Shown one piece after another: positions 9,534-17,630 of a stretch of 64,000 nt of DNA. The notes beneath the pieces are model-generated. The model was given only the letters and a program-made list of their open reading frames with translations. It was not told where the DNA came from and ran no database searches. Source of the DNA: Kribbella solani (GTDB taxonomy: Bacteria; Actinomycetota; Actinomycetes; Propionibacteriales; Kribbellaceae); the NCBI RefSeq assembly GCF_014205295.1, contig NZ_JACHNF010000001.1, forward strand, positions 310,001-374,000, given 5' to 3'. The position numbers and the translations under genes are program-made. How positions within the stretch are numbered: the first letter of the stretch is position 1; each line of letters starts with the position of its first letter.

Positions 9534-9932
9534 ATGAGCAGCTTCCCGGACGAGGTCGAGGGCTACTACGCGGAGCTGGCAGAGCGGCGTGGCTGGCCGG
9601 CCGAAACCGTCGCGGCGATCCGGTCCACGGTCGAGCTGATCCGCGACCTGGACCGCGGCACCGCCTCCCGGACGTACGGCGCGGCCGTCGACGACTACGG
9701 CACGGACTGGCTGTACGAGGCGGTCTGGCACGAGCGTGAGTGGGTGGTCATCCGCCAGCTCGGCGTCGGCGAGGACGGCGAGCTGACCCGGTACTGGTGG
9801 CAGCGGCTCGAGGACGACGAGGGCATCCTCACCGACCAGGCCCTGGACCGCGAGAACTGGGGCCTTCGGCCCCTGTCCCGCGAAGACTTCTACACCGCCT
9901 GGGACGACCCGGGCTGGTCCCTCACCGCATGA
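9534..9932 (+). CDS. Acidic hypothetical protein, 132 aa
   Basis: ATG 9534 (MSSFPDEVEGYYAELAERRGW). The protein is acidic and rich in Trp, Tyr, Asp and Glu (WLYEAVWHEREWVVIRQL, YWWQRLEDDEG), with no signal peptide or membrane helix. A TAGGGT -10-like box lies eight bases before ATG and there is no SD, so the mRNA may be leaderless. It is a single gene between the ilvE terminator and the cimA leader. I do not recognise the family. Confidence 0.75.
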   Translation: MSSFPDEVEGYYAELAERRGWPAETVAAIRSTVELIRDLDRGTASRTYGAAVDDYGTDWLYEAVWHEREWVVIRQLGVGEDGELTRYWWQRLEDDEGILTDQALDRENWGLRPLSREDFYTAWDDPGWSLTA

Positions 9933-10031
9933 CGGCGGTCTGAACTCCAGTACGGGTCGGCGTACTGAATGTTCGTGATGCGAGACGTCCGCGTCATCGG
10001 GCGGACATTGTGTGGCAGACTGCAAAACGTC

Positions 10032-10061
10032 ATGAAGCACTATCGGGTGATTATTACCTAA
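10032..10061 (+). CDS. Isoleucine/valine leader peptide of cimA (9 aa)
   Basis: ATG AAG CAC TAT CGG GTG ATT ATT ACC TAA encodes MKHYRVIIT. Val-Ile-Ile-Thr codons directly before the stop are the classical signature of branched-chain amino acid attenuators. ATT codons are rare in this GC-rich DNA, and two in a row stand out. The stop codon touches the first hairpin of the attenuator (10062). Confidence 0.82.
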   Translation: MKHYRVIIT

Positions 10062-10121
10062 GCGCGCTCAGCATGCCGTACCTGAGCGCGCAGACCTCTC
10101 GCACCTTGCGGGAGGTTTTTT
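10062..10121 (+). promoter_or_regulatory. Transcription attenuator upstream of cimA
   Basis: Protector hairpin GCGCGCTCAG (10062-10071) / CTGAGCGCGC (10082-10091). Terminator ACCTCTCGCA (10094-10103), loop CCT, TGCGGGAGGT (10107-10116), then TTTTTT (10116-10121). A possible antiterminator pairs ACCT (10080-10083) and CGCA (10089-10092) with TGCG (10107-10110) and AGGT (10113-10116). A ribosome stalled on the Ile codons would cover the left arm of the first hairpin and free the antiterminator strand. The hairpins are seen directly; the switching model is inference. Confidence 0.82.
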
Positions 10122-10168
10122 GTTTGCCTCAAATTTCTGCACCGCACCCCTCCGGAAGGCCGACCCCC

Positions 10169-11758
10169 ATGACTATCTCGGACGAGTTCCACGTCTACGA
10201 CACGACTCTGCGCGATGGCGCGCAGCAGGAGGGTCTGGCGCTGTCGGTGGCCGACAAGATCGCCATCGCGCAGTACCTGGACGAGTTGGGGGTCGGCTTC
10301 ATCGAGGGTGGCTGGCCGGGCGCGGTACCCAAGGACACCGAGTTCTTCGAGCGGGCGAAGACCGAGCTGCACCTGCGGAACGCGACCTTCGCGGCCTTCG
10401 GCGCGACCTGCAAGCCGGGTAGGGCGGCCGCGGACGATCCGCAGGTCGCCGCCTTGCGGGAGTCCGGCGCCGACGTCGTCACACTGGTTGCCAAGAGCCA
10501 CGATGCGCATGTGGAGCGAGCGCTCCGGACCAGCCTGGACGAGAACCTGCGGATGGTCACGGACACCGTTTCGCATCTGCGCGCGAACGGGCAGCGGGTG
10601 TTCCTGGACACCGAGCACTTCTTCGACGGGTACCGCGGGAATCGCGCGTACGCGCTCGAGGTCGTCCGAGCAGCGGCCGAGGCGGGCGCGGACGTGGTCG
10701 CGTTGTGCGACACGAACGGCGGGACGCTGCCGCGGGAACTTCAGGAGATCGTCCGGGACGTACTCGAATCCACCGGGGCCCGGCTCGGCATCCACTGTCA
10801 CAACGACGCCGGCTGCGCGGTGGCGAACTCGATCGCCGCCGTCGAAGCCGGCGTCACGCATGTTCAGGGCACGGTCAACGGGTACGGCGAACGTACCGGC
10901 AACGCCGATCTGCTGGCGATCGTCGCCAACCTGGAGCTGAAGCGCGGCCTGAAACTGCTGCCGCCGGGCAACCTGGCCGAGTCGTTCCGGACCGCGCACG
11001 CGATCGCCGAGGTCACGAACGTGCCGCCGTCGGCGCGGCAGCCGTACGTCGGGGTGTCCGCGTTCGCGCACAAGGCCGGGCTGCACGCCAGCGCGATCAA
11101 GGTCGACCCCGATCTGTACCAGCACACCGATCCGGGTCTGGTCGGCAACGACATGCGGATGCTGGTGTCGGAGATGGCCGGCCGGGCGAGCATCGAGCTG
11201 AAGGGCCGCGAGCTCGGCTTCGACCTCGGCAACGACCGCGAACTGGTCAGCCGGGTCGCGGACCGGGTGAAGGAGCTGGAGGCGCGCGGGTACACGTTCG
11301 AGGCGGCGGACGCGTCGTTCGAGCTGCTGCTGACCGAGGAGGTCGAGGGCAAGCGGCCGTGCTACTTCGACGTCGAGTCGTGGCGGGTGATCACCGAGTC
11401 GCGCGCCGACGGTGAGGCGGTCTCGGAGTCGACCGTGAAACTGGTCGCGGGCGGCGAGCGGGAGATCGTCACCGGCGAGGGCAACGGCCCGGTGAACGCG
11501 CTGGACCACGCGCTGCGGGTCGCGATCGAGCGCGCGTACCCGGTGGTGAACAAGTTCGATCTGGTCGACTACAAGGTCCGCATCCTCGACCAGGGCCACG
11601 GCACCGACGCCGTGATCAGAGTGCTGATCGAGACCGCTGACGGCGAAGGCTCCTGGGTGACGGTCGGCGTCGGGCACAACATCGTCGAGGCTTCGTGGGA
11701 GGCGCTGGTCGACGGTTTCACCTTCGGTCTGCTGCGCCACAAGGAGGTCGTGCGATGA
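10169..11758 (+). CDS. cimA: (R)-citramalate synthase
   Basis: Condenses pyruvate with acetyl-CoA to citramalate, a threonine-independent route to 2-ketobutyrate and isoleucine. 529 aa. The N-terminal DRE-TIM barrel shows DTTLRDGAQQEG, CDTNGGTLP, HCHNDAGCAVANS and NGYGERTGNADL. The C-terminal LeuA-type dimer/regulatory domain occupies ~390-529. The length and the GGWPGAVPKD start of the barrel separate it from LeuA (2-isopropylmalate synthase), with 2-isopropylmalate synthase as the less likely alternative. ATG 10169 follows GGAAGG. The stop overlaps the next ORF (ATGA). The upstream Ile attenuator agrees with a role in isoleucine supply. Confidence 0.93.
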   Translation: MTISDEFHVYDTTLRDGAQQEGLALSVADKIAIAQYLDELGVGFIEGGWPGAVPKDTEFFERAKTELHLRNATFAAFGATCKPGRAAADDPQVAALRESGADVVTLVAKSHDAHVERALRTSLDENLRMVTDTVSHLRANGQRVFLDTEHFFDGYRGNRAYALEVVRAAAEAGADVVALCDTNGGTLPRELQEIVRDVLESTGARLGIHCHNDAGCAVANSIAAVEAGVTHVQGTVNGYGERTGNADLLAIVANLELKRGLKLLPPGNLAESFRTAHAIAEVTNVPPSARQPYVGVSAFAHKAGLHASAIKVDPDLYQHTDPGLVGNDMRMLVSEMAGRASIELKGRELGFDLGNDRELVSRVADRVKELEARGYTFEAADASFELLLTEEVEGKRPCYFDVESWRVITESRADGEAVSESTVKLVAGGEREIVTGEGNGPVNALDHALRVAIERAYPVVNKFDLVDYKVRILDQGHGTDAVIRVLIETADGEGSWVTVGVGHNIVEASWEALVDGFTFGLLRHKEVVR

Positions 11759-11997
11759 GCCTCCTCGCCGTCGAACGCACGCTGACCGTTTTCACTGCCC
11801 GGGTCGTGGAAGTGGACGGGCTGCTGGCGCGGGTCGCCGTACTGCTCAACCCGTACGACGTCCGTGAACTGGAAGTCTCGCTGGACCGCGGCGAACTCCG
11901 GGTAGCCGTCGAAGGCAACGGCTTCGACGCCGGCCGGGTAGCAGCCCGCTTGGCAAAGGTGATCGGCGTCCTGGACGTGACCGTCGGCTCGAATTGA
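11755..11997 (+). CDS. Small ACT-like protein coupled to cimA
   Basis: 80 aa, starting in the ATGA overlap with the cimA stop. The pattern TLTVFTARVVEVDGLLARVAVLLNPYDVRELEVSLDRG... runs strand-helix-strand-strand-helix-strand, the order of an ACT domain, with no other domain. This is a fold impression from sequence pattern, not a search result. The tight coupling suggests a partner or feedback regulator of CimA, but a role elsewhere is possible. It has no SD apart from the cimA coding end (AAGGAGG at 11741-11747). Confidence 0.8.
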   Translation: MSLLAVERTLTVFTARVVEVDGLLARVAVLLNPYDVRELEVSLDRGELRVAVEGNGFDAGRVAARLAKVIGVLDVTVGSN

Positions 11998-12022
11998 TCA
12001 GCTAAGACTGATCAGTTGGGGC

Positions 12023-12052
12023 TGGACAGTTTGGGCTGTCTGGTTTTACGCT
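12023..12052 (+). promoter_or_regulatory. Candidate promoter/operator of the marR-type gene
   Basis: -35 TGGACA (12023-12028), 18-bp spacer, -10 TACGCT (12047-12052). The inverted repeat GACAG-tttggg-CTGTC (12025-12040) lies in the spacer and could be the autoregulatory operator. GTG 12059 follows six bases later, compatible with leaderless translation. Confidence 0.5.
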
Positions 12053-12058
12053 CGGGTG

Positions 12059-12511
12059 GTGAGCGAACGGTTGTCGGCGTCGGCGGGGCAGGCGGCGTCG
12101 CAGGTGCGTGTGGTGTTCGGGCGGGTCAAGCGGCGGTTGAACGAACTGGCCGAGACCGATGACCTGACGCCGTCGCAGTCGTCGGTGCTGAGCCGGATCG
12201 ACAAGGACGGGCCCGCGTCCGCGAGTGAACTGGCCGCGGCGGAGCGGATCCGGCCGCAGTCGATCGCGGCGATCCTGACCGCGCTACGGGAGGCCGATCT
12301 GATTCAACGGCATCCTGATCCGGCGGACGGTCGCCGGCAGGTCGTGTCCCTCACGACCAGCGGCCGCCGTCGCCTGCAGGGCGACCGCAAGGTCCGCCAG
12401 GAGTGGCTGACCCGAACCCTCCAAGACCACTGCACCGAAGCCGAACGCCAAACAATCATCAAGGCGCTGGCCCTTCTGGACCACGCCATCGAGGCGGCAA
12501 CTCCGCGGTGA
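12059..12511 (+). CDS. MarR-family transcriptional regulator
   Basis: 150 aa from GTG 12059 (GTG 12056 also possible). The winged-helix region (residues ~30-110) has LTPSQSSVLSRIDKDGPASASELAAAERIRPQSIAAILTALREADLIQRHPDPADGR, with the family's DGRR wing. It probably senses a small ligand and controls the MFS transporter that follows 32 bp downstream. Confidence 0.9.
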   Translation: MSERLSASAGQAASQVRVVFGRVKRRLNELAETDDLTPSQSSVLSRIDKDGPASASELAAAERIRPQSIAAILTALREADLIQRHPDPADGRRQVVSLTTSGRRRLQGDRKVRQEWLTRTLQDHCTEAERQTIIKALALLDHAIEAATPR

Positions 12512-12543
12512 TCCACTGCCGCGAAGCTCGCCATCACCGACGG

Positions 12544-13899
12544 GTGGTGACGGAGGTGGGGCGGTTTGATCGGCGGTTGATTGCGCCGATGCTGTTTGGG
12601 TCGGTGCTGAATCCGATCAACTCGTCGATGCTTGCGGTGGCGTTGATCCCGATCGGAGCGGCGTTCGGCGTACCTCCTTCGCGGACCGCCTGGCTGGTCA
12701 CCGGGCTGTACCTGGCGACCGCGGTCGGACAGCCGGTGATGGGTCGATTGGTAGACCTGTTCGGTCCGCGACCCCTCTATCTGATCGCCGCCTCACTAGT
12801 CGGCATCGCCGGCCTGCTCGGCGCGCTGGCACCGAACCTCGGCGTACTGATCGCCTCGCGAGTCCTCCTAGGCTTCGGCACCTCAGCGGCGTACCCAGCG
12901 GCAATGTCCTTGATCCGCAGCGAAGCCGACCGCACCGGAATGGACACGCCGGCGGTGATCCTCGGCAGCCTCTCGATCGCGAACCAGGTGATCGCGGTGA
13001 TCGGCCCAACCCTCGGCGGTCTGCTGATCGGCCTCGGCGGCTGGCACCTCATCTTCACCATCAACGTGCCACTCTCGATCATCTGCGTAATCCTCGGGTC
13101 ACTCTGGCTGCCCCGCACCGCGCGCGTACGCGGGACTGGCCGTTCGGATCGGCTGGACTATCCAGGCGCCGCCCTCTTCGCCGCCACGCTGGTCTCACTG
13201 ATGCTCTTCCTGATGCGACCACAGCTGTCGACGTGGTACCTGCTCGTACTCGCGCTCGCGCTCGGTGTCGCGTTCGTGATCACCCAACTGCGCGTCGCCG
13301 AGCCGTTCATCGACCTCCGCGTACTGGGCGGCAACCGGCCGCTGATACTCACGTACGCCCGCCAAGTGCTCGCTTACGTCGGCGCGTACTCGTTCCTCTA
13401 CGGTTTCACCCAATGGCTGGAGGAGTCGCGCGGTCTGAACGCATCCTCGGCCGGCTTGCTACTGCTGCCGCTGTCCCTCGCAGCTGTGTTGGTTACCGCA
13501 TTGACCGGGCGGAGTGCACTGATCCGCGGCAAGCTACTGGCGGGCTGCCTGTTCCTGGTGATGGCTGCTGCGGCGCAACTGCTGGTTGGTCCGAGTACGC
13601 CGATCTGGTTGCTGGCTGTTGTCGGTGTGATCGCAGGCGTTCCGCAGGGCTTGAACAACCTCGCGAACCAGACCGCCTTGTACCAGCAGGCCGATCCGGC
13701 GCGGATCGGTTCGTCCGCCGGACTGCTACGTACCTGCGTGTACGTCGGCGCGCTCATCTCCGCCGCGGCGAACGCCCACTTCTTCCAGCACGGCGCGACA
13801 ACAGCCGGCCTGCACGCCATGGCGATCTTCCTGCTCGTCGTATCCGGCCTGCTCGTGCTGGTGGTGGTTGGTAGCATCGAGCATGGGTGGACCGCGTGA
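12544..13899 (+). CDS. MFS transporter (multidrug-efflux type)
   Basis: About 451 aa with many hydrophobic helices. The MFS motif A region reads MGRLVDLFGPRPLYL after helix 2, and LGGLLIGLGGWHLIFTINVPL is typical of drug:H+ antiporters of the DHA family. Start GTG 12544 or 12547. Its co-location with a MarR regulator suggests exporter function under ligand control. The 3' end overlaps the start of the next gene by 17 bp. Confidence 0.9.
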   Translation: MVTEVGRFDRRLIAPMLFGSVLNPINSSMLAVALIPIGAAFGVPPSRTAWLVTGLYLATAVGQPVMGRLVDLFGPRPLYLIAASLVGIAGLLGALAPNLGVLIASRVLLGFGTSAAYPAAMSLIRSEADRTGMDTPAVILGSLSIANQVIAVIGPTLGGLLIGLGGWHLIFTINVPLSIICVILGSLWLPRTARVRGTGRSDRLDYPGAALFAATLVSLMLFLMRPQLSTWYLLVLALALGVAFVITQLRVAEPFIDLRVLGGNRPLILTYARQVLAYVGAYSFLYGFTQWLEESRGLNASSAGLLLLPLSLAAVLVTALTGRSALIRGKLLAGCLFLVMAAAAQLLVGPSTPIWLLAVVGVIAGVPQGLNNLANQTALYQQADPARIGSSAGLLRTCVYVGALISAAANAHFFQHGATTAGLHAMAIFLLVVSGLLVLVVVGSIEHGWTA

Positions 13900-15175
13900 G
13901 GGTGTTGACCCGGCTGAGGCGGGGTGGCGGGGGAGCGGTGCCGGCGTTGACTGGCTCGACGCGACGGCTCGGTCTACGGGAGTTGCCGGGGTTGAGCGGG
14001 TTCACCTGGAGGCGGCTCGGTTGGTTGCCGGGCGCACGGGGAGTCCGGCGCCTGCGGAGTCACCGGGGCCGGTTGCGGCGGATCGGTTGTTCGAGCTTCG
14101 GGCGGGCGAGCAGCCGTTTGCCGGGCTGGAGCTGAACTTCCGGGCCCGAGGCAACGAGCAGCTTGTGTACACGGCCGATCAGTACCCGGGTGTGGCCGTC
14201 AAGGTGCACTGGTTCGACACGAAGCTGATCCTTGAGAGCCTCGGCGCCGAGGCAGCCGCGCACTGGCTCGACGGGACGATCGGCGCCGCCGGCCGGGGCG
14301 CCTTGCGGTCGCACGGCGCGGACATGTCCCGGCGGCTCGACAATCTGCGGGCCGCGTTCGGCGACGGGCATTCGATCCCGCGGAGCTGCGGCACGATCGA
14401 CTTCCCGTTCCCCGGCCGCGTACTGCGTGAACTGGGGTTCCCCGAGGCGATCGACTCCGAGGCGACGTACGTCATCCCGGCTCCGGTCACCGTCCAGGAC
14501 TGGCGATCCCTGACGGGCGGCCGCGATCTCGCGATCGGCAAGGCACTCCCGGACCGGCCGTCCGCAGCCGACGTCACCCGGATGGGGCAGCAATGGCTAG
14601 AACATTCGCTGCCACCAGGTTTCGAGCCCGAGCTGCTGACTCGGCTGTCTCCGGACAGCACAGTGCCCGAGTTCATCACCGCGACCCGGGATCACCCTGA
14701 GCTGGCGGCGTCCACGCGGGCGTTCATCGACTCGGCCCGCCAGTACACCCACGACACCGGCGAACTGTTCGCGCTCCGAGGCCGTGACAACCTGTACTTC
14801 GACGCGGCCGGCGAATTCCACCTGATCGACACCCTGGGTCGCCCGGCCTGGCAGCTGTCGATCGGCCATGTCCAGGACAAGCTGGAGTGGATCAAAGACC
14901 ACGGCGAGCCACCGCCCGGTCCCGGCTCGTTGGCGCCGATCGTCACCACCATCGCCTCGCTGAACGCCCTCGCCGACGAGGTGGGCACCGAACCGTACTG
15001 GGAACTGCCCACCGACCTCCGCCCCTACCCGTGGGACACGTACCACGCCTGCATCAACTGGCAAACCGACGGCCTGCCGCACGAACAACAAACCCAGGCC
15101 CAACGCCAAGCCATCGCCGAAGCCACCCGAGCCCGCCCCACCAACCCCCACCGAGGCAACAACCGCTCCATCTAG
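13883..15175 (+). CDS. Kinase-like hypothetical protein, tandem paralogue A
   Basis: 430 aa. It is closely related along the whole length to the next gene. After a variable N-terminus, NEQLVYTADQYPGVAVKVHW (Lys107) looks like the ATP-lysine strand of a kinase fold. Near residue 300, LFALRGRDNLYFDAAGEFHLIDTLG resembles a catalytic/metal segment with Asn (DNLYF) and Asp (LIDT). The expected catalytic Asp before the Asn (HGD or HRD) is not seen, since the sequence reads LRGRDN. It could be an atypical kinase or a pseudokinase. ATG 13883 overlaps the MFS gene end. TAGCAT lies five bases before ATG, suggesting leaderless expression. Confidence 0.8.
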   Translation: MGGPREGVDPAEAGWRGSGAGVDWLDATARSTGVAGVERVHLEAARLVAGRTGSPAPAESPGPVAADRLFELRAGEQPFAGLELNFRARGNEQLVYTADQYPGVAVKVHWFDTKLILESLGAEAAAHWLDGTIGAAGRGALRSHGADMSRRLDNLRAAFGDGHSIPRSCGTIDFPFPGRVLRELGFPEAIDSEATYVIPAPVTVQDWRSLTGGRDLAIGKALPDRPSAADVTRMGQQWLEHSLPPGFEPELLTRLSPDSTVPEFITATRDHPELAASTRAFIDSARQYTHDTGELFALRGRDNLYFDAAGEFHLIDTLGRPAWQLSIGHVQDKLEWIKDHGEPPPGPGSLAPIVTTIASLNALADEVGTEPYWELPTDLRPYPWDTYHACINWQTDGLPHEQQTQAQRQAIAEATRARPTNPHRGNNRSI

Positions 15176-15213
15176 CCCCAGTTGGCGACCGAGCTGCGTT
15201 GGTAGCATCCGGC

Positions 15214-16506
15214 ATGGATCGAACGAGTTCGGGTGACCGCACGGTTGGAGTGGGTGGGCTGGGAGCTGGCGCGGGCGTCGAGTGGAGTGCCGTGGATACG
15301 GCTCGGTGGGCGAGCGCGGTCGGGGTAGACCGGGTTCATGTGGAGGCGGCCCGGGTGGTTGCCGGGCGGACGAGTCCAGCGCCGGCGGAGCTACCGGCGC
15401 CGGTGGCGGCGGATCGCTTGTTCGAGCTGCGGGAAGGGGAGCAGCCGTTCGCCGGGATGCGGCTGACCTTCCGGGGGCGCGGCAACGAACAACTCGTGTA
15501 CACGGCGGATGAGTACCCGGGTGTGGCTTTCAAAGTGCGCTGGGAGAACGTGAAATTCGTACTGGAAGGCCTGGGTGTCGATGCCTTGCCGCACTGGGCG
15601 AACGGGACGATCGCCGAGGCCGGCCGTGCTCAACTGGCCGCACACTCGATCTCGACCACGGGGCGGCTGGAGCGGATGCGGTCGATGTTCGGCGCCGGCC
15701 ATTCGGTCCCACGCGGCTGCGGTGTGGTCGAGTTCCCTTTTCCCGGCCGGGTGCTGCGCGAACTCGGGTTCCCGGAGGTGATCGATCCCGAGGCGCGGTA
15801 CGCGATGACGACGCCCGTCGCGGTGCAGGAGTGGAGGACCCTCGAGGGTGGTCTTGACCTCGCCACCGGGGTACAGCGACCGGGCCAGGTGTCTGTGGCC
15901 GGCGTCACTCGGATGGGGCAGAAGTGGGTCGAGCGGTCGCTGCCGCCGGGTTTCGAGCCGGAACTGCTGACCGCGATGGCCCCGGACAGCACCGTGCCGG
16001 CGTTCATCGACGCGGTGCGTAGCCGCCCGGAGCTGGCCGCCTCCGCACGGGAATTTCTTGATTCGGCCCGCGAGTACACCCGGAGTACCGGCGAGCTTCT
16101 CGCGCTCCGGGGCCGGAAGAACCTGTACTTCGACGCCGAGGGGACCTTCCACCTGATCGACACGCTCGGGGTTCACGCCCGGCTGAACTCGATCACGAAG
16201 GTGGAGGACAAGTTGCGGCAGATCCGGGACACCGGCCAACGGCCACCTGGCATCGCGACGCTGGGACCGACCGTCACCACGATCGCCTCGATGAACGCGC
16301 TGGCCGACGAAGTGGGTACGGAGCCGTACTGGGAATTGCCCGAACAGCTCAAGCCGTACCCGTGGGACACCTACTTCGGCTGTATCGACTGGCAGTCCGA
16401 CGGCCAGCGGCACGAACCACAGCCGGTCGAGAAGCAGCAGGTGGTTGACGAGACGCTCCGCGCCCGCCCGGGCGCTCCGGGCCGTTCCGAAGGGTTGACA
16501 AAGTAG
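15214..16506 (+). CDS. Kinase-like hypothetical protein, tandem paralogue B
   Basis: 430 aa, same architecture as paralogue A. NEQLVYTADEYPGVAFKVRW holds the putative ATP lysine, and LALRGRKNLYFDAEGTFHLIDTLG the putative Asn/Asp pair. GVEFPFPGRVLRELGFPE-type and PYWELP..LKPYPWDTY segments are shared with A. The N-terminal 45 residues and the C-terminal 25 differ most. The sequence just before ATG (GTTGGTAGCATC..GCATG) is repeated from paralogue A, so the promoter was duplicated with the gene. Function unknown. Confidence 0.82.
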   Translation: MDRTSSGDRTVGVGGLGAGAGVEWSAVDTARWASAVGVDRVHVEAARVVAGRTSPAPAELPAPVAADRLFELREGEQPFAGMRLTFRGRGNEQLVYTADEYPGVAFKVRWENVKFVLEGLGVDALPHWANGTIAEAGRAQLAAHSISTTGRLERMRSMFGAGHSVPRGCGVVEFPFPGRVLRELGFPEVIDPEARYAMTTPVAVQEWRTLEGGLDLATGVQRPGQVSVAGVTRMGQKWVERSLPPGFEPELLTAMAPDSTVPAFIDAVRSRPELAASAREFLDSAREYTRSTGELLALRGRKNLYFDAEGTFHLIDTLGVHARLNSITKVEDKLRQIRDTGQRPPGIATLGPTVTTIASMNALADEVGTEPYWELPEQLKPYPWDTYFGCIDWQSDGQRHEPQPVEKQQVVDETLRARPGAPGRSEGLTK

Positions 16507-16517
16507 ACCGGGTAGGT

Positions 16518-16557
16518 GGAAGGCCCGCGCTGCGGCGAGTTGCGGCGCGGGCCTTCC
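16518..16557. terminator. Bidirectional hairpin between paralogue B and nrdB
   Basis: Perfect 13-bp stem GGAAGGCCCGCGC (16518-16530) / GCGCGGGCCTTCC (16545-16557) at a convergent junction. It has no T run, so termination strength is uncertain. Confidence 0.65.
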
Positions 16558-16565
16558 GGATCGGG

Positions 16566-17630
16566 TCAGTCCCAGGTCAGGCCGCCGGCGGACTGGTACT
16601 CGATCACGCGGGTCTCGAAGAAGTTCTTCTCCTTCTTGAGATCCATTACCTCTGACATCCATCCGAAGGGGTTCCGCGTTTCACCGAAAATCGGATTCAG
16701 ACCAATTTGTTCCGCTCTGCGGTCGGTGATGAAGTGCATGTACTGCTCGCAGAGGTCGGCGGTCAGGCCGAGCATGCCGTTCGGCAGGGTGGCGCGGCCG
16801 TACGCGACCTCGAGCTCGCAGGCCTCGGTCAGCATCTGCCGGACCTCGGCCTGGAACTCGGTGGTCCACAGGTGCGGGTTCTCCTGCTTGATCTGGTTGA
16901 TGCAGTCGATGCCGAAGTTCAGATGGATCGACTCGTCGCGCAGGATGTACTGGTACTGCTCGGCGATGCCGACCATCTTGTTCCGCCGGCCGAGCGACAG
17001 GATCTGGGCGAAACCGGTATAGAACCACATCCCCTCGAACACCACGTAGAACGCGATCAGGTCGCGCAGGAACGCGGTGTCGGTCTCCGGCGTGCCGGTG
17101 CGGAAGTCCGGGTCCTCTAGGTGCTGGGTGTACTTCAACGCCCACGCGTCCTTGTCGGAGATCGACGGCACCTCGCGGTACATGTTGAACAGCTCGCCCT
17201 CGTCCAGCCCGAGCGAGGTGCAGATGTACTGGAAGGTGTGCGTGTGCACCGCCTCCTCGAACGCCTGGCGGAGCAGGTACTGCCGGCATTCGGGGTTGCT
17301 GAGCTGGCGGTACACCGCGAGCACGATGTTGTTCGCGACCAGGGACTCGGCGGTGGCGAAGAAGCCGAGGTTGCGCTTCAGCATCAGCCGCTCATCGTCG
17401 GTCAGCCCGTCGCGAGCCCCTGATGGACGCCGCCACAGCGAGATGTCGGCCTGCATGGACACCTCGGTCGGCATCCAGTGGTTGTTGCAGGCGGCCAGGT
17501 ACTTCTCCCAGGCCCAGGTGTACTTCAGCGGCAGCAGCTGGTTCACGTCCGCGCGTGAGTTGATCATCGCCTTGTCGGTGACCTGGACGCGGGATGCGCC
17601 GACGTTGATCTCGTTCAGTCCGGTGGTCAC
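16566..17630 (-). CDS. nrdB: Ribonucleotide reductase small subunit, class Ic-like (Phe at radical site)
   Basis: 354 aa. The carboxylate/His metal ligands are all present: Glu95 (TAESLV), Glu126 and His129 (EEAVHTHTF), Glu199 (FEGMWF), Glu233 and His236 (DESIHLNF). Each is offset by +6 from the ligands of the Chlamydia trachomatis R2 protein. The residue at the usual Tyr-radical position is Phe133, as in the chlamydial Mn/Fe enzyme (Phe127). The C-terminus ends in a short acidic/aromatic tail (GGLTWD). GTG 17630 overlaps the nrdA stop (GTGA). The Mn/Fe cofactor is inferred from homology. Confidence 0.95.
   Translation of the reverse strand: MTTGLNEINVGASRVQVTDKAMINSRADVNQLLPLKYTWAWEKYLAACNNHWMPTEVSMQADISLWRRPSGARDGLTDDERLMLKRNLGFFATAESLVANNIVLAVYRQLSNPECRQYLLRQAFEEAVHTHTFQYICTSLGLDEGELFNMYREVPSISDKDAWALKYTQHLEDPDFRTGTPETDTAFLRDLIAFYVVFEGMWFYTGFAQILSLGRRNKMVGIAEQYQYILRDESIHLNFGIDCINQIKQENPHLWTTEFQAEVRQMLTEACELEVAYGRATLPNGMLGLTADLCEQYMHFITDRRAEQIGLNPIFGETRNPFGWMSEVMDLKKEKNFFETRVIEYQSAGGLTWD

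Noticed and set aside
12544-16506. Phage-defence island (MFS plus paired kinase-like proteins)
   Set aside because: No nuclease, helicase, reverse transcriptase, integrase or other effector nearby; the kinase-like call alone does not support a defence role.
16707-17120. Plus-strand open frames opposite nrdB and nrdA (for example 18047-19333)
   Set aside because: Low-complexity antisense frames; nrdA and nrdB are complete on the minus strand.
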